From Promethearchaeota archaeon (GTDB lineage Archaea > Asgardarchaeota > Lokiarchaeia > Sigyniarchaeales > SOKP01): a stretch of DNA of 64,000 nucleotides. The stretch spans positions 124,001-188,000 of the forward strand of contig JAHPZA010000003.1 in the NCBI GenBank assembly GCA_019058445.1. Reading direction: 5' to 3'. Under the pieces are notes generated by a model. The model was not told the DNA's origin and did no database searches. It was given only the letters and a program-made list of their open reading frames with translations. The translations under genes and the position numbers were made by a program. Shown piece by piece: positions 29,631-36,999 of this stretch; positions within the stretch are counted from its first letter, which is position 1, and each line of letters starts with the position of its first letter.

Positions 29631-29706
29631 CATATCATACTTCTTAAGCATTTTAAATCTAAAATATATTTTAGATTTTTTTTATTAAGTTTTACCTATA
29701 TTTGAG

Positions 29707-29949
29707 TTATAGCATATCGAGCATATCGAGGTCTTGATCTTCAGCAATTTCTTTCCATTGATTTATTGCGTCCATAGCTTCTTCTTCATTAATTTGCTCA
29801 ATTGCATATCCCGCATGGACAATCACATACTTTCCAATTTCAGGATTTTGAATTAAAGCAATAATTACTTTTTGTTTAATCCCATCAAAATCCACTAAAG
29901 CAGAATTCCCATCAATATTGATAATTTTACCTGGTATAGCAAGACACAT
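29707..29949 (-). CDS. hypC: [NiFe]-hydrogenase maturation chaperone HypC
   Basis: This 80-residue protein begins MCLAIPGKI, with the essential Cys2 that carries the Fe(CN)2CO precursor with HypD. The conserved strand YVIVHAGYAIEQINEEEA follows. The C-terminus has an acidic AEDQDLDMLDML tail. It would pass iron-cyanide-carbonyl to the MvhA precursor. It is separated from hypD, hypE and hypF by the hydrogenase genes, an arrangement within one island. Confidence 0.95.
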   Translation of the reverse strand: MCLAIPGKIINIDGNSALVDFDGIKQKVIIALIQNPEIGKYVIVHAGYAIEQINEEEAMDAINQWKEIAEDQDLDMLDML

Positions 29950-30161
29950 AATAAACAGTTAAAAATAATTAATCTCTATCTAAATTGCATAATTTAACGA
30001 GCTAAAAAAAACTAATGATTATAAAATTAAATTATAGGATTTTATTTAACGAAATTTAAAAAATATTCCTTAAATAATAAAAATTTAAAATTTCAAAGGA
30101 ATAAATAAATCTAATAAAATTAATTATAGAACTACTATAAAATTCAAAGAGAAGATGTAAA

Positions 30162-30713
30162 ATGTTTTTAGATAAATTAATAGATTTTCCAAAAAATAAA
30201 TTTATTGTATTAATTATAATAGTAGCCTTTATTTTAGGAGTTTTTATAAGTCAGTATTTTATGGCACCAATTGAAGCGGAATTGAAAAGTTCGACGGGAT
30301 ATGGTGTCATAGAGTTTGAATTTGCATGGACTTCAGAACAAATAAATAGAATTTTTATAGCATGGGGATCAGAGGGAAAGAAAAAAGAAGCATTTGTAAC
30401 ATATATAGATTTTATTTTTATACCCTGCTATAGTCTATTTATGGCAGGATCTATTTTACTGGTAATACGTAATCTAGAGGGAAGAGTTCAAGAAATTGGA
30501 TTAGTTATGACTATATTACCATTCATAGCTGGAATATTCGATGTTATTGAAAATATAAATCTGTTATTAATGTTAAGTGATGATGGTTTCATATGGTCAT
30601 TAAGTCCATTTATCGCTTCACTATGTGCGACGATTAAGTTTAGCTTAATATTTATTGCAATAATATTCTTTATCGTGGCGCTCATAATTGGAATTATTAA
30701 GAAATTTAAATAA
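30162..30713 (+). CDS. Membrane protein with four predicted spans
   Basis: The 183-residue protein has hydrophobic segments at about 15-35, 82-102, 110-130 and 150-178. A roughly 45-residue loop between spans 1 and 2 (IEAELKSSTGYGVIEFEFAW) is probably outside the membrane. The third span has an acidic pair (FDVIENINLLLML). The family is not recognised. It is the only + strand gene between hypC and hdrB, so it is probably transcribed alone. Confidence 0.65.
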   Translation: MFLDKLIDFPKNKFIVLIIIVAFILGVFISQYFMAPIEAELKSSTGYGVIEFEFAWTSEQINRIFIAWGSEGKKKEAFVTYIDFIFIPCYSLFMAGSILLVIRNLEGRVQEIGLVMTILPFIAGIFDVIENINLLLMLSDDGFIWSLSPFIASLCATIKFSLIFIAIIFFIVALIIGIIKKFK

Positions 30714-30818
30714 GCTCTTTTTTATGTTTTTTTTTCAAACCTAAATACAAAGCTAATTAGCATTTTGTATACCGGAAAAAACAATAAGAAAATTTAAAAA
30801 AAAAAATAAAGATTATAA

Positions 30819-31685
30819 TTAGAGATTTTCTATAGCAGTATTTCGTCTAACGCGATGATTCTTCATCCCAATCTCTTCAGAGCTTACTCCCATAGCAAGA
30901 GCGATTAATTCGGTTAAATAAAGTACCGGAATATTATACTCTGCTTCAAATTTCTTTGAGAGGTCTCTTTGGGATGTATCAAATCGCTGGAAGCAGGCGG
31001 GACAGTTAACAACGATAACATTAGCACCTGCTTTTTTAATAGAGTCCATTTTCTGTTTTAGAATTGCATCGCCGTGTTCTGGATAAGGTCCAGCCACAGC
31101 ATTCCCGCAACAAAGTGCCAACTCATCATAATCAATTACGTTAGCACCAGTGGCAGCAACAATCTCTTTTAAATTTTTAGGACGCATTGGATCATCAGAT
31201 TCCATCCACTCGGCAGGACGCATGTAATGGCAACCAGGATGACAAGCAACTTTTAGATCACTCATTTGCTTCGTAATTCCCGCTTTAACTTTATCTAAAT
31301 TCTCCTTTAGAACGTCGACAAAGTGTACAACATCAATGGTACCCTTGAATTCTTTTCCAATTTTTGCTAATTCAGCATTAACTTTTTCTTTTTTCAAGGA
31401 ATCATGTTTTAATTGATGTTGAACTCCTCTTAAGGTGTTTGTGCAACCATTACATAGCGAAATAATAGGTTTACCCTCCGCTTCTGCTAAACATAAGTTT
31501 CGAGCACCTAGAGCAAGCCACGCCATATTATCAAAGCTTTTCACTCCAGTAGGATCTGGACAACAAGTAAAAGGAGCTTGTGATGTTTGGACTCCAATTT
31601 TGTCAAGAACCTTTCTGGAAGATGCCTCTATAAAAGGAATTCTATTACCAATCGTACAACCCTCAAACATTTTATATTCTGTCAT
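30819..31685 (-). CDS. hdrB: Heterodisulfide reductase subunit B
   Basis: HdrB carries two CCG domains: FTCCPDPTG with LCNGCTNTLRG and CHPGCHYMRP, then LALCCGNAVAGPYPEH with VNCPACFQRFD. These cysteines bind the two noncubane [4Fe-4S] clusters that reduce the CoM-CoB heterodisulfide (or another disulfide in a non-methanogen). A clear Shine-Dalgarno (GGAGGG) precedes the ATG. It directly follows hdrC with 15 bases between, in the order hdrC-hdrB after the hydrogenase genes. No HdrA is in the window. Confidence 0.95.
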   Translation of the reverse strand: MTEYKMFEGCTIGNRIPFIEASSRKVLDKIGVQTSQAPFTCCPDPTGVKSFDNMAWLALGARNLCLAEAEGKPIISLCNGCTNTLRGVQHQLKHDSLKKEKVNAELAKIGKEFKGTIDVVHFVDVLKENLDKVKAGITKQMSDLKVACHPGCHYMRPAEWMESDDPMRPKNLKEIVAATGANVIDYDELALCCGNAVAGPYPEHGDAILKQKMDSIKKAGANVIVVNCPACFQRFDTSQRDLSKKFEAEYNIPVLYLTELIALAMGVSSEEIGMKNHRVRRNTAIENL

Positions 31686-31700
31686 TTTCTTACCCTCCGT

Positions 31701-32234
31701 TTATAATTTTTTATCAACACCTATATTTTTTAATAAAGTTTGCACTTCATTAACATCTGGTGCAGCTACGGCTGGTAAGCCCAATTGTTCTCGTCTTCTC
31801 TCGATTGCGGGTTGAGATGGAATAGCTTTAGCACTTTCAAAAACTGCTTTGGCTTGAGCTACGACATTATCTGGTGCTAATCCTGCTCCAGTAGTAACAT
31901 TTTTAGCTAAAGTAATAATTTCAGTCACTTCAATTGCTTGTGGACAAACAGTATCACATGTATCACACACGGTACAACCCCAAGGTATAAGAGCTGATTT
32001 TGAGCCTGCTAAGGCCATGACAATATCTTTATAGCCTAGTAGTGTCCCTAATACAATCAATCTTGGATCAAACCAATTCGTAACCTCTCTATAAAAGGGA
32101 TTCGCTACATTAGCGACAGGACAATTGTCAGTGCATCGATTACATTGATAACAGTATTTTATCTTATCAGATCCAATATGTACATCCATTATAAGTTTCC
32201 TAAATTCAAAATCTATACCTAATGGTAATGTCAT
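31701..32234 (-). CDS. hdrC: Heterodisulfide reductase subunit C
   Basis: HdrC is an electron-transfer subunit with two classical [4Fe-4S] motifs: CYQCNRCTDNCPVA near residue 30 and CTVCDTCDTVCPQAIEV near residue 85. The length of 177 fits HdrC. The ATG at 32234 gives TLPLGIDFEFRKLI at the N-terminus; a GTG at 32243 would add three residues. It lies 3' of vhuU, with the SECIS hairpin in the gap, and passes electrons from HdrA-type flavin to HdrB. Confidence 0.93.
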   Translation of the reverse strand: MTLPLGIDFEFRKLIMDVHIGSDKIKYCYQCNRCTDNCPVANVANPFYREVTNWFDPRLIVLGTLLGYKDIVMALAGSKSALIPWGCTVCDTCDTVCPQAIEVTEIITLAKNVTTGAGLAPDNVVAQAKAVFESAKAIPSQPAIERRREQLGLPAVAAPDVNEVQTLLKNIGVDKKL

Positions 32235-32285
32235 TTTTTTCACTTTTTTTTTGAGTTTTTTTCCAATTCATTTTTTTTCATATTT

Positions 32286-32358
32286 GTTGGTTTTAACCCA
32301 TGCAAGGGCAGTCATATCCAATCTATAATTTTTATTGGATATTTCATCCTAAACCAAC
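32286..32358 (-). promoter_or_regulatory. Eukaryote-like SECIS element for vhuU
   Basis: On the minus strand an AUGA (32347-32344) is followed after one A by a perfect 9-bp helix (AUAUCCAAU with AUUGGAUAU) around an 11-nt A-rich loop (AAAAAUUAUAG), then GA (32313-32312). This is the AUGA/AA/GA layout of eukaryotic SECIS. A lower helix is possible between GUUGGUUU (from 32358) and AAACCAAC (to 32286), with a small GCCC/GGGU hairpin in between. The AUGA overlaps the stop codon of vhuU. Similar elements are known from Lokiarchaeota selenoprotein genes. Confidence 0.75.
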
Positions 32359-32493
32359 GTGTAATTCACGAGAGTAAATTTCTTTACCATCCTCATCAAC
32401 TACAGTGATGTGAGCGGCACACGATAGTCAGCAATCAAAACAGCGGACAATCATTTCTAAGACATTTACTACTCCTTCTGGTATATCACTCAT
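32344..32493 (-). CDS. vhuU: Selenocysteine-containing C-terminal peptide of the hydrogenase large subunit (VhuU)
   Basis: The 49-codon gene runs from ATG (32493) to TGA (32344-32346) with an in-frame TGA at 32428-32430, codon 22. Reading that codon as selenocysteine gives RCFDCULSCAAHITVV, where U-x2-C-x2-H matches the DPCxxCxxH motif that binds the Ni-Fe centre in [NiFe] hydrogenases. MvhA just upstream lacks this motif, so the two polypeptides together make the large subunit, as with VhuA/VhuU of Methanococcus. The residue before U is Cys, where Pro is usual. It lies 37 bases after mvhA and has its own SECIS. No other TGA interrupts it. Confidence 0.88.
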
Positions 32494-32530
32494 TTTTTTT
32501 ATTCACACTCTATATTAATTTTGATTTAGT

Positions 32531-33835
32531 TTATTTTATCCATGGATCTGGTAATTTAAGTCCTTCTAACGCTTTATCTTCAAACACTTGTTTAGCTACA
32601 TGCATTAATGTCTTCTCAATTCCTGCAATGTTGTGATTGGTTGCAACCAAGAGGTTTGCTTTCTTACAAATGCCCTCAGCATCTGACCACAAATTATATA
32701 ACAAAAGCCCTCTTGGAGCCTCTACTACGCCTACACCTTCTCCTTCTCTTGGCTGAACGTCCAATGTTTTGCAGTCAGGATTTACAATATCCGGATCTTC
32801 TAATAATTTTGCCATCATTTCAATAGATTCGACTAATTCAATTAATCTGGCCCAGTGATAAGCAAACGTGAAATGAGGTGTATTACCAATTTTAGCTCTC
32901 ATTGCTTGTAGCGCTTCATCTGCTAAAGGTGTTGCCATTTTATCAGCACAATTCGTCATTGCCAAACAATTTGCTCTATAAATTCCTTCAGGATATCCAG
33001 CAGGTTTGTAGTACATGTGTGTTGCATAAGAATGTTTAGGAATATGTTCTCCCAATGCTTCTAAGTAATTTTGAGGAGCATAATCAAATTTTTCTCCATC
33101 TGGAGATACAATTCTAATATCTCCCTCATAAATATCATGAACGCCATTATTTGTCATCCCAACATAATAGGTAGGAACATTACCTACATTAGCAACGACA
33201 TCCCAATAATCTTCTACCACTTTAACTCCGATTTCTACAGTCTTCTTTGACCATTCTACTTGATTTTCAATCTCTTTTAAGAATTTATCTCTTACATCCT
33301 CATCTAATGCTTTCTTCATTCCACCAGGAATACATACAATAGGGTGAATTGCTTTACCTCCGACAGCAGCACACATTTTTTGACCGAAATCCATCATTTT
33401 CAATGCCATTGCGCCAACATCAGGCATTTTATTGATGACATGCACTACATTTCTTAAAGCAGGATCCGCAAAAGGTCCTAATAAGAAATCAGGTGCCGCT
33501 AGTGCAAAGAAATGTATTGCGTGGGAACTATACTGCTTGGCATTAATTAAGAGTTGTCTTAATTTTCTAGCGGGTTCAGGAATCTGAACACCCCAAGCAT
33601 CTTCAACTGCCTTAGTTGGTGCGATATGATGAGGAATTGGACAAATTCCGCAGATTCTAGGGGTAATTCTTGGAACATGCTCCATATAACGTCCTTCAAC
33701 GAATTTTTCAAAAAATCGTGTTGATTGGATATTAAATTGAACATCTTGTACTTTTCCATCATCTCCTAGAACTAACCTTAATCCACCATGCCCCTCTAAT
33801 CGAGTTACGGGTTCTACTTCTATTTCTTTCACCAT
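32531..33835 (-). CDS. mvhA: F420-non-reducing [NiFe] hydrogenase large subunit, C-terminally split
   Basis: The N-terminus has VTRLEGHGGLRLVL and the first nickel motif RICGICPIPHHIAPTKA. The length of 434 is close to VhuA of selenium-using methanogens. The C-terminus ends LKLPDPWIK without the second DPCxxCxxH, which is encoded by vhuU. The enzyme oxidises H2 and feeds electrons to HdrABC. A strong AAGGAGG at the end of mvhG, four bases before this gene, sets the ATG at 33835. It is the second gene of the mvhG-mvhA-vhuU-hdrC-hdrB operon. Confidence 0.95.
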   Translation of the reverse strand: MVKEIEVEPVTRLEGHGGLRLVLGDDGKVQDVQFNIQSTRFFEKFVEGRYMEHVPRITPRICGICPIPHHIAPTKAVEDAWGVQIPEPARKLRQLLINAKQYSSHAIHFFALAAPDFLLGPFADPALRNVVHVINKMPDVGAMALKMMDFGQKMCAAVGGKAIHPIVCIPGGMKKALDEDVRDKFLKEIENQVEWSKKTVEIGVKVVEDYWDVVANVGNVPTYYVGMTNNGVHDIYEGDIRIVSPDGEKFDYAPQNYLEALGEHIPKHSYATHMYYKPAGYPEGIYRANCLAMTNCADKMATPLADEALQAMRAKIGNTPHFTFAYHWARLIELVESIEMMAKLLEDPDIVNPDCKTLDVQPREGEGVGVVEAPRGLLLYNLWSDAEGICKKANLLVATNHNIAGIEKTLMHVAKQVFEDKALEGLKLPDPWIK

Positions 33836-33839
33836 TTTT

Positions 33840-35147
33840 TTAGCCTCCTTTTCTTGATGCTAGTGTAAATTTCTCAAATGTACCAATAGGATCTTTAACT
33901 TGGGCAAGCAACTCCTCCTTTGATATGCTTACGTTAAAGCCTTTAAGTACCGTATCAGCAAACCTATTTGCTTGATTAACACCCCATTCTGTTTGACCAT
34001 AACAACCTGTACATGGAGCATTAACTCGAATGCATAAGCCACCGCAGCCAGCTTTAGTAACAGGACCTAAACAAATATAGCCTTGTTCAATTAAACAATC
34101 CTCCATATTTGGTAGCCCTTCATAATCTCTCTTAACTTTAGTCATTGTTGATTTACTACCAATAACCCTATCACAAGTATCACAAACCGTTGAGATATCG
34201 GTGAAATCCCGGTTATCTCTTAAATATGCTAATACATTAGAAGCAATAGCTTCAGTATCAGATGGTAAGTTTGCTAAAGGAGTTTCTGGTGCGCCCCTTT
34301 TCTTCACTTGTTTTAGAATATCTGCTGCTAAATCAAAACCAGCCATTAATGGCACGTTTAAAAATAGCGATAGAAATTCATAGGTAGTCTTCTTATCACC
34401 GGAACTTACTGAACCAAGATTCTTAGTCATATCGTTTAACTTTGACGCACGGGCAGAGACAGTTTTTGCAGGTCCCATACATCCAACACAAGGATTTCCA
34501 GCATCAGGACATTTCATCGTACAACCTACGCTGGTAATAGGACCAAAGCATAATTTACCCTCATCCAATAGACATCCAGATTGATTTAATGAACACTCAT
34601 TACAAAAAGCAAGATCATTCATAGGGAATGGTTTTTGACCAAGTAAAAAACCTATCGCACTGAAAATTTGTTCTGATTTTGGAGGGCATCCTGCTATATA
34701 GGCATCAACCTTAATGATTTCGTCAACATTGACGATTTTTGGTTCAAACCCAGGAACATGTTCTGTAGGCTCTCCACCTCCTGAAACCTTACTTTCTACT
34801 GTATTATATTTTCTGTCGATACATTCACTAATATCCCATTGATTTGCTAATCCGTGTACATTTCCATAGCAAGCACAAGATCCAAAGGCAATAATAATTT
34901 GGCATTTTTCACGCATAACTTTTACGCCTTCTTTATCTTGCTTAGTTCTAACACTTCCTTCAATGAAACCAACGACAATTTCTCCAGGCTCTCTAGCGAC
35001 CAATGAATCATATTTGAAATCAACTACAGCTGGCCAATAGACAATCTCTAAAGCTGGAAGTACCGGTAAGAGGCTTAAATGCAAATCTATTAAGCTCTGA
35101 TGGCACCCCCAACAATCAGAATTTTGCCAGAATGCTACTTTGACCAT
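33840..35147 (-). CDS. mvhG: [NiFe] hydrogenase small subunit with duplicated C-terminal Fe-S region
   Basis: The small subunit has the proximal-cluster motif QNSDCWGCHQSL at the N-terminus and IIAFGSCACYGNV and IAGCPPKSEQI further on. The Fe-S region CNECSLNQSGCLLDEGKLCF with NPCVGCMGPA (about 180-230) is repeated at about 310-370 as VCDTCDRVIGSKS, YICLGPVTKAGCGG and APCTGCYG. Ordinary MvhG has one such region and about 300 residues; this one has about 435. ATG 35147 is preferred to GTG 35156. It is the first gene of the operon, and the TATA-like palindrome lies 48 bases upstream. Confidence 0.93.
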   Translation of the reverse strand: MVKVAFWQNSDCWGCHQSLIDLHLSLLPVLPALEIVYWPAVVDFKYDSLVAREPGEIVVGFIEGSVRTKQDKEGVKVMREKCQIIIAFGSCACYGNVHGLANQWDISECIDRKYNTVESKVSGGGEPTEHVPGFEPKIVNVDEIIKVDAYIAGCPPKSEQIFSAIGFLLGQKPFPMNDLAFCNECSLNQSGCLLDEGKLCFGPITSVGCTMKCPDAGNPCVGCMGPAKTVSARASKLNDMTKNLGSVSSGDKKTTYEFLSLFLNVPLMAGFDLAADILKQVKKRGAPETPLANLPSDTEAIASNVLAYLRDNRDFTDISTVCDTCDRVIGSKSTMTKVKRDYEGLPNMEDCLIEQGYICLGPVTKAGCGGLCIRVNAPCTGCYGQTEWGVNQANRFADTVLKGFNVSISKEELLAQVKDPIGTFEKFTLASRKGG

Positions 35148-35192
35148 TTCATTCACTCTTTGATTTTTTGTTTTGTTTTTTTCTTTTTATTT

Positions 35193-35210
35193 TTATAAAT
35201 ACGTATTTAT
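35193..35210 (-). promoter_or_regulatory. Promoter TATA box overlapping a 16-bp palindrome upstream of mvhG
   Basis: ATAAATACGTATTTAT (35195-35210) is a perfect palindrome, and the TTTATAAAA it runs into on the minus strand is a good archaeal TATA box, about 48 bases before the ATG. A dimeric repressor at the palindrome would block TBP. This is inferred from position; no BRE can be called with confidence. Confidence 0.5.
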
Positions 35211-35285
35211 CTTAATAAAATAAGATGTTTTAATGTATTCACAAAATTATTAAAAACTTCTTCTTTTGAACTGATGATTGTGAAT

Positions 35286-35518
35286 TTAAAAGATTATGAA
35301 TAAATATTCAATAAATGTTCGCACTTCTTTTTTCAATTCTTCTAAGAATTTTTTAGCTTTTAGATCAATTGGGTCAATTGCATGACTTTTTTCCACCTTT
35401 TCAATTGCTTGATCAATATCACCCCGATCTATCGCTTTTAAAAAATTGCCTAATTCCGCAAAATTATAACCCCATTTTTCCTATTCTTCAAAATTTTTTC
35501 TTTCTAATCTTCAGACAT
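35286..35518 (-). pseudogene. Broken small gene directly after hypD
   Basis: An ATG three bases after the hypD stop begins MSED and meets TAG at codon 5. A second frame continues with good coding character (NFEE, TAG, then EKWGYNFAELGNFLKAIDRG, DIDQAIEKVEKSHAIDPIDL, LKKEVRTFIEYLF) to a TAA at 35286. A frameshift and one TAG must be repaired to give an about 75-residue helical protein, perhaps TPR-like. The close coupling to hypD shows it was an operon gene. Assembly error is the alternative to decay. Confidence 0.5.
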
Positions 35519-35521
35519 TAT

Positions 35522-36622
35522 TTATCCTTCTTCTTTATGATACTTATAATAAATACTGCATGTTCCTTCCATTGAAACCATGCATGGTCCAATAGGATTA
35601 AGTGGAGTGCATTTTTTCCTAAAGAGGCTACATTCATAGGGATATAACTTACCTACCATAACTAAATGACAAGAACAACCTGGAGGAATGTCTTGAGATT
35701 TTTCAATTGTAATGTTGAATTTTTCATCAGCATCAAAATCTTGGTATTTCTCTTTTATAGCTAATCCTCCTTCAGAAACCCTTCCTATACCTCTCCAGGG
35801 TGATGAGACTGATTCAAAAACATCGGCAATTATTTTTTGGGCCATTAAATTTCCTTCTGGTTTAACGACTCTGGAATATTCATTCAAAGTATCAAACCTT
35901 TTATCTCTAACTTGTTTCAACAACATTAATATAGAAAGTAACACATCATTTGGTTCAAATCCCGCGATGACGTTTGGAATTCGGTATCCTTGAGAAAAGA
36001 TTTCATAGGGTTTAAGACCAATAATCACTGAAACATGGCCAGGTGAGATGAAACCATCAATATTTAAGAGAGACTGGCTCATTAAGAGTTCTAAGGCTGC
36101 AGGAATTAATTTATGAGCACAAATTACCGAGAAATTTGAGGGGGGATTTGACTGAATTTCATATCCTATTAAAGGTGCAGTAGTTTCAAAACCTATAGCA
36201 AAAAAAATTACTTCCTTATCAGGATTTTCCTTGGCGATCTTAATAGCATCATTAGGACCATACACTATACGTACATCAGCCCCTTTAGCCTTTAATTCAG
36301 CCAGAGATATATTTGTGGCAGGTACTCTTATCATATCCCCAAAAGTTGTTAAGATTGTGTTATCTCGCTTTCCTATTTCTATTGCCTTGTCTATATCTGC
36401 TGCTGGGCATATACATACAGGACATCCTGGACCGGAAAGAATTTCGATTTTTTTAGGGAGTAAAGTTCTAAGTCCAAATTTCGATATTGTATGTTCATGA
36501 GTGCCACATACATGCATAAATTTTAATGGTCTATTAATTTCTTTTGCTAAACGATTGATCGAATTAATAATCTTTTCAGTAAAATCCTTTCTTCTCAAGA
36601 TATCTATACCTGGTACGTCCAT
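35522..36622 (-). CDS. hypD: [NiFe]-hydrogenase maturation protein HypD
   Basis: This is HypD of full length (366). The cysteine motifs are present: MHVCGTHEHTISKFG, LSGPGCPVCICPAADID, and the C-terminal IPPGCSCHLVM with the 4Fe-4S ligands CSLFRKKCTPLNPIGPC. HypD, with HypC, holds iron while HypEF deliver cyanide. The conserved GFETTAP and PNVIAGFEP segments are intact. It lies upstream of the hydrogenase operon on the same strand, with the broken small gene and a promoter between. Confidence 0.96.
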   Translation of the reverse strand: MDVPGIDILRRKDFTEKIINSINRLAKEINRPLKFMHVCGTHEHTISKFGLRTLLPKKIEILSGPGCPVCICPAADIDKAIEIGKRDNTILTTFGDMIRVPATNISLAELKAKGADVRIVYGPNDAIKIAKENPDKEVIFFAIGFETTAPLIGYEIQSNPPSNFSVICAHKLIPAALELLMSQSLLNIDGFISPGHVSVIIGLKPYEIFSQGYRIPNVIAGFEPNDVLLSILMLLKQVRDKRFDTLNEYSRVVKPEGNLMAQKIIADVFESVSSPWRGIGRVSEGGLAIKEKYQDFDADEKFNITIEKSQDIPPGCSCHLVMVGKLYPYECSLFRKKCTPLNPIGPCMVSMEGTCSIYYKYHKEEG

Positions 36623-36751
36623 TCAATCAAACCTTTCTTTTTCAATTAAGAATTGTTTTGAATATTTGAGATTAATACTTAAAATCGTAAAAATTTAATG
36701 ATTTTAATTAATATAAAGCCTAAATAATGCAAAAGCCGTAGAAATGTTAGA

Positions 36752-36925
36752 TTACCAGATCTGATTACTTTTTCTCATCTTCTTTTTAAAATCTTTTTGA
36801 GCTTTCCTCTTATTTTTTAAACTTCGGTTGTTTTTCTTATGTCTTCTATTAGCATGATGCCCTTTTCCTTTATTTGATTTATGCTCCTCTAAGACTTCTA
36901 TTCGATGCTGGTATTTTTTACTCAT
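36752..36925 (-). CDS. Small basic protein, 57 residues
   Basis: Starting at ATG 36925, the protein is extremely basic (HHANRRHKKNNRSLKNKRKA, KDFKKKMRK). It has no membrane segment. The charge suggests binding to nucleic acid or ribosomes. It sits between hypE and hypD on the same strand. Small size and composition keep the call tentative; a GTG at 36934 is an alternative start. Confidence 0.45.
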   Translation of the reverse strand: MSKKYQHRIEVLEEHKSNKGKGHHANRRHKKNNRSLKNKRKAQKDFKKKMRKSNQIW

Positions 36926-36999
36926 TGTTAACACTTAATAATTATTTCTTTAATGAAAATAACAGATAATCATCTATTTAAACTGAATTGTTAATATTT

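Noticed and set aside
32344..32493. Interpretation of vhuU as a pseudogene with a premature TGA
   Set aside because: The TGA falls exactly at a nickel ligand, mvhA lacks that motif, and a SECIS hairpin follows.
35286..35518. TAG codons read as pyrrolysine in the gene after hypD
   Set aside because: A frameshift is also needed, and nothing in the window points to pyrrolysine genes.
35952..35962. GGTTCAAATCC, a T-arm-like sequence of a tRNA gene
   Set aside because: It lies inside the intact hypD coding sequence and no acceptor or anticodon arms can be formed around it.
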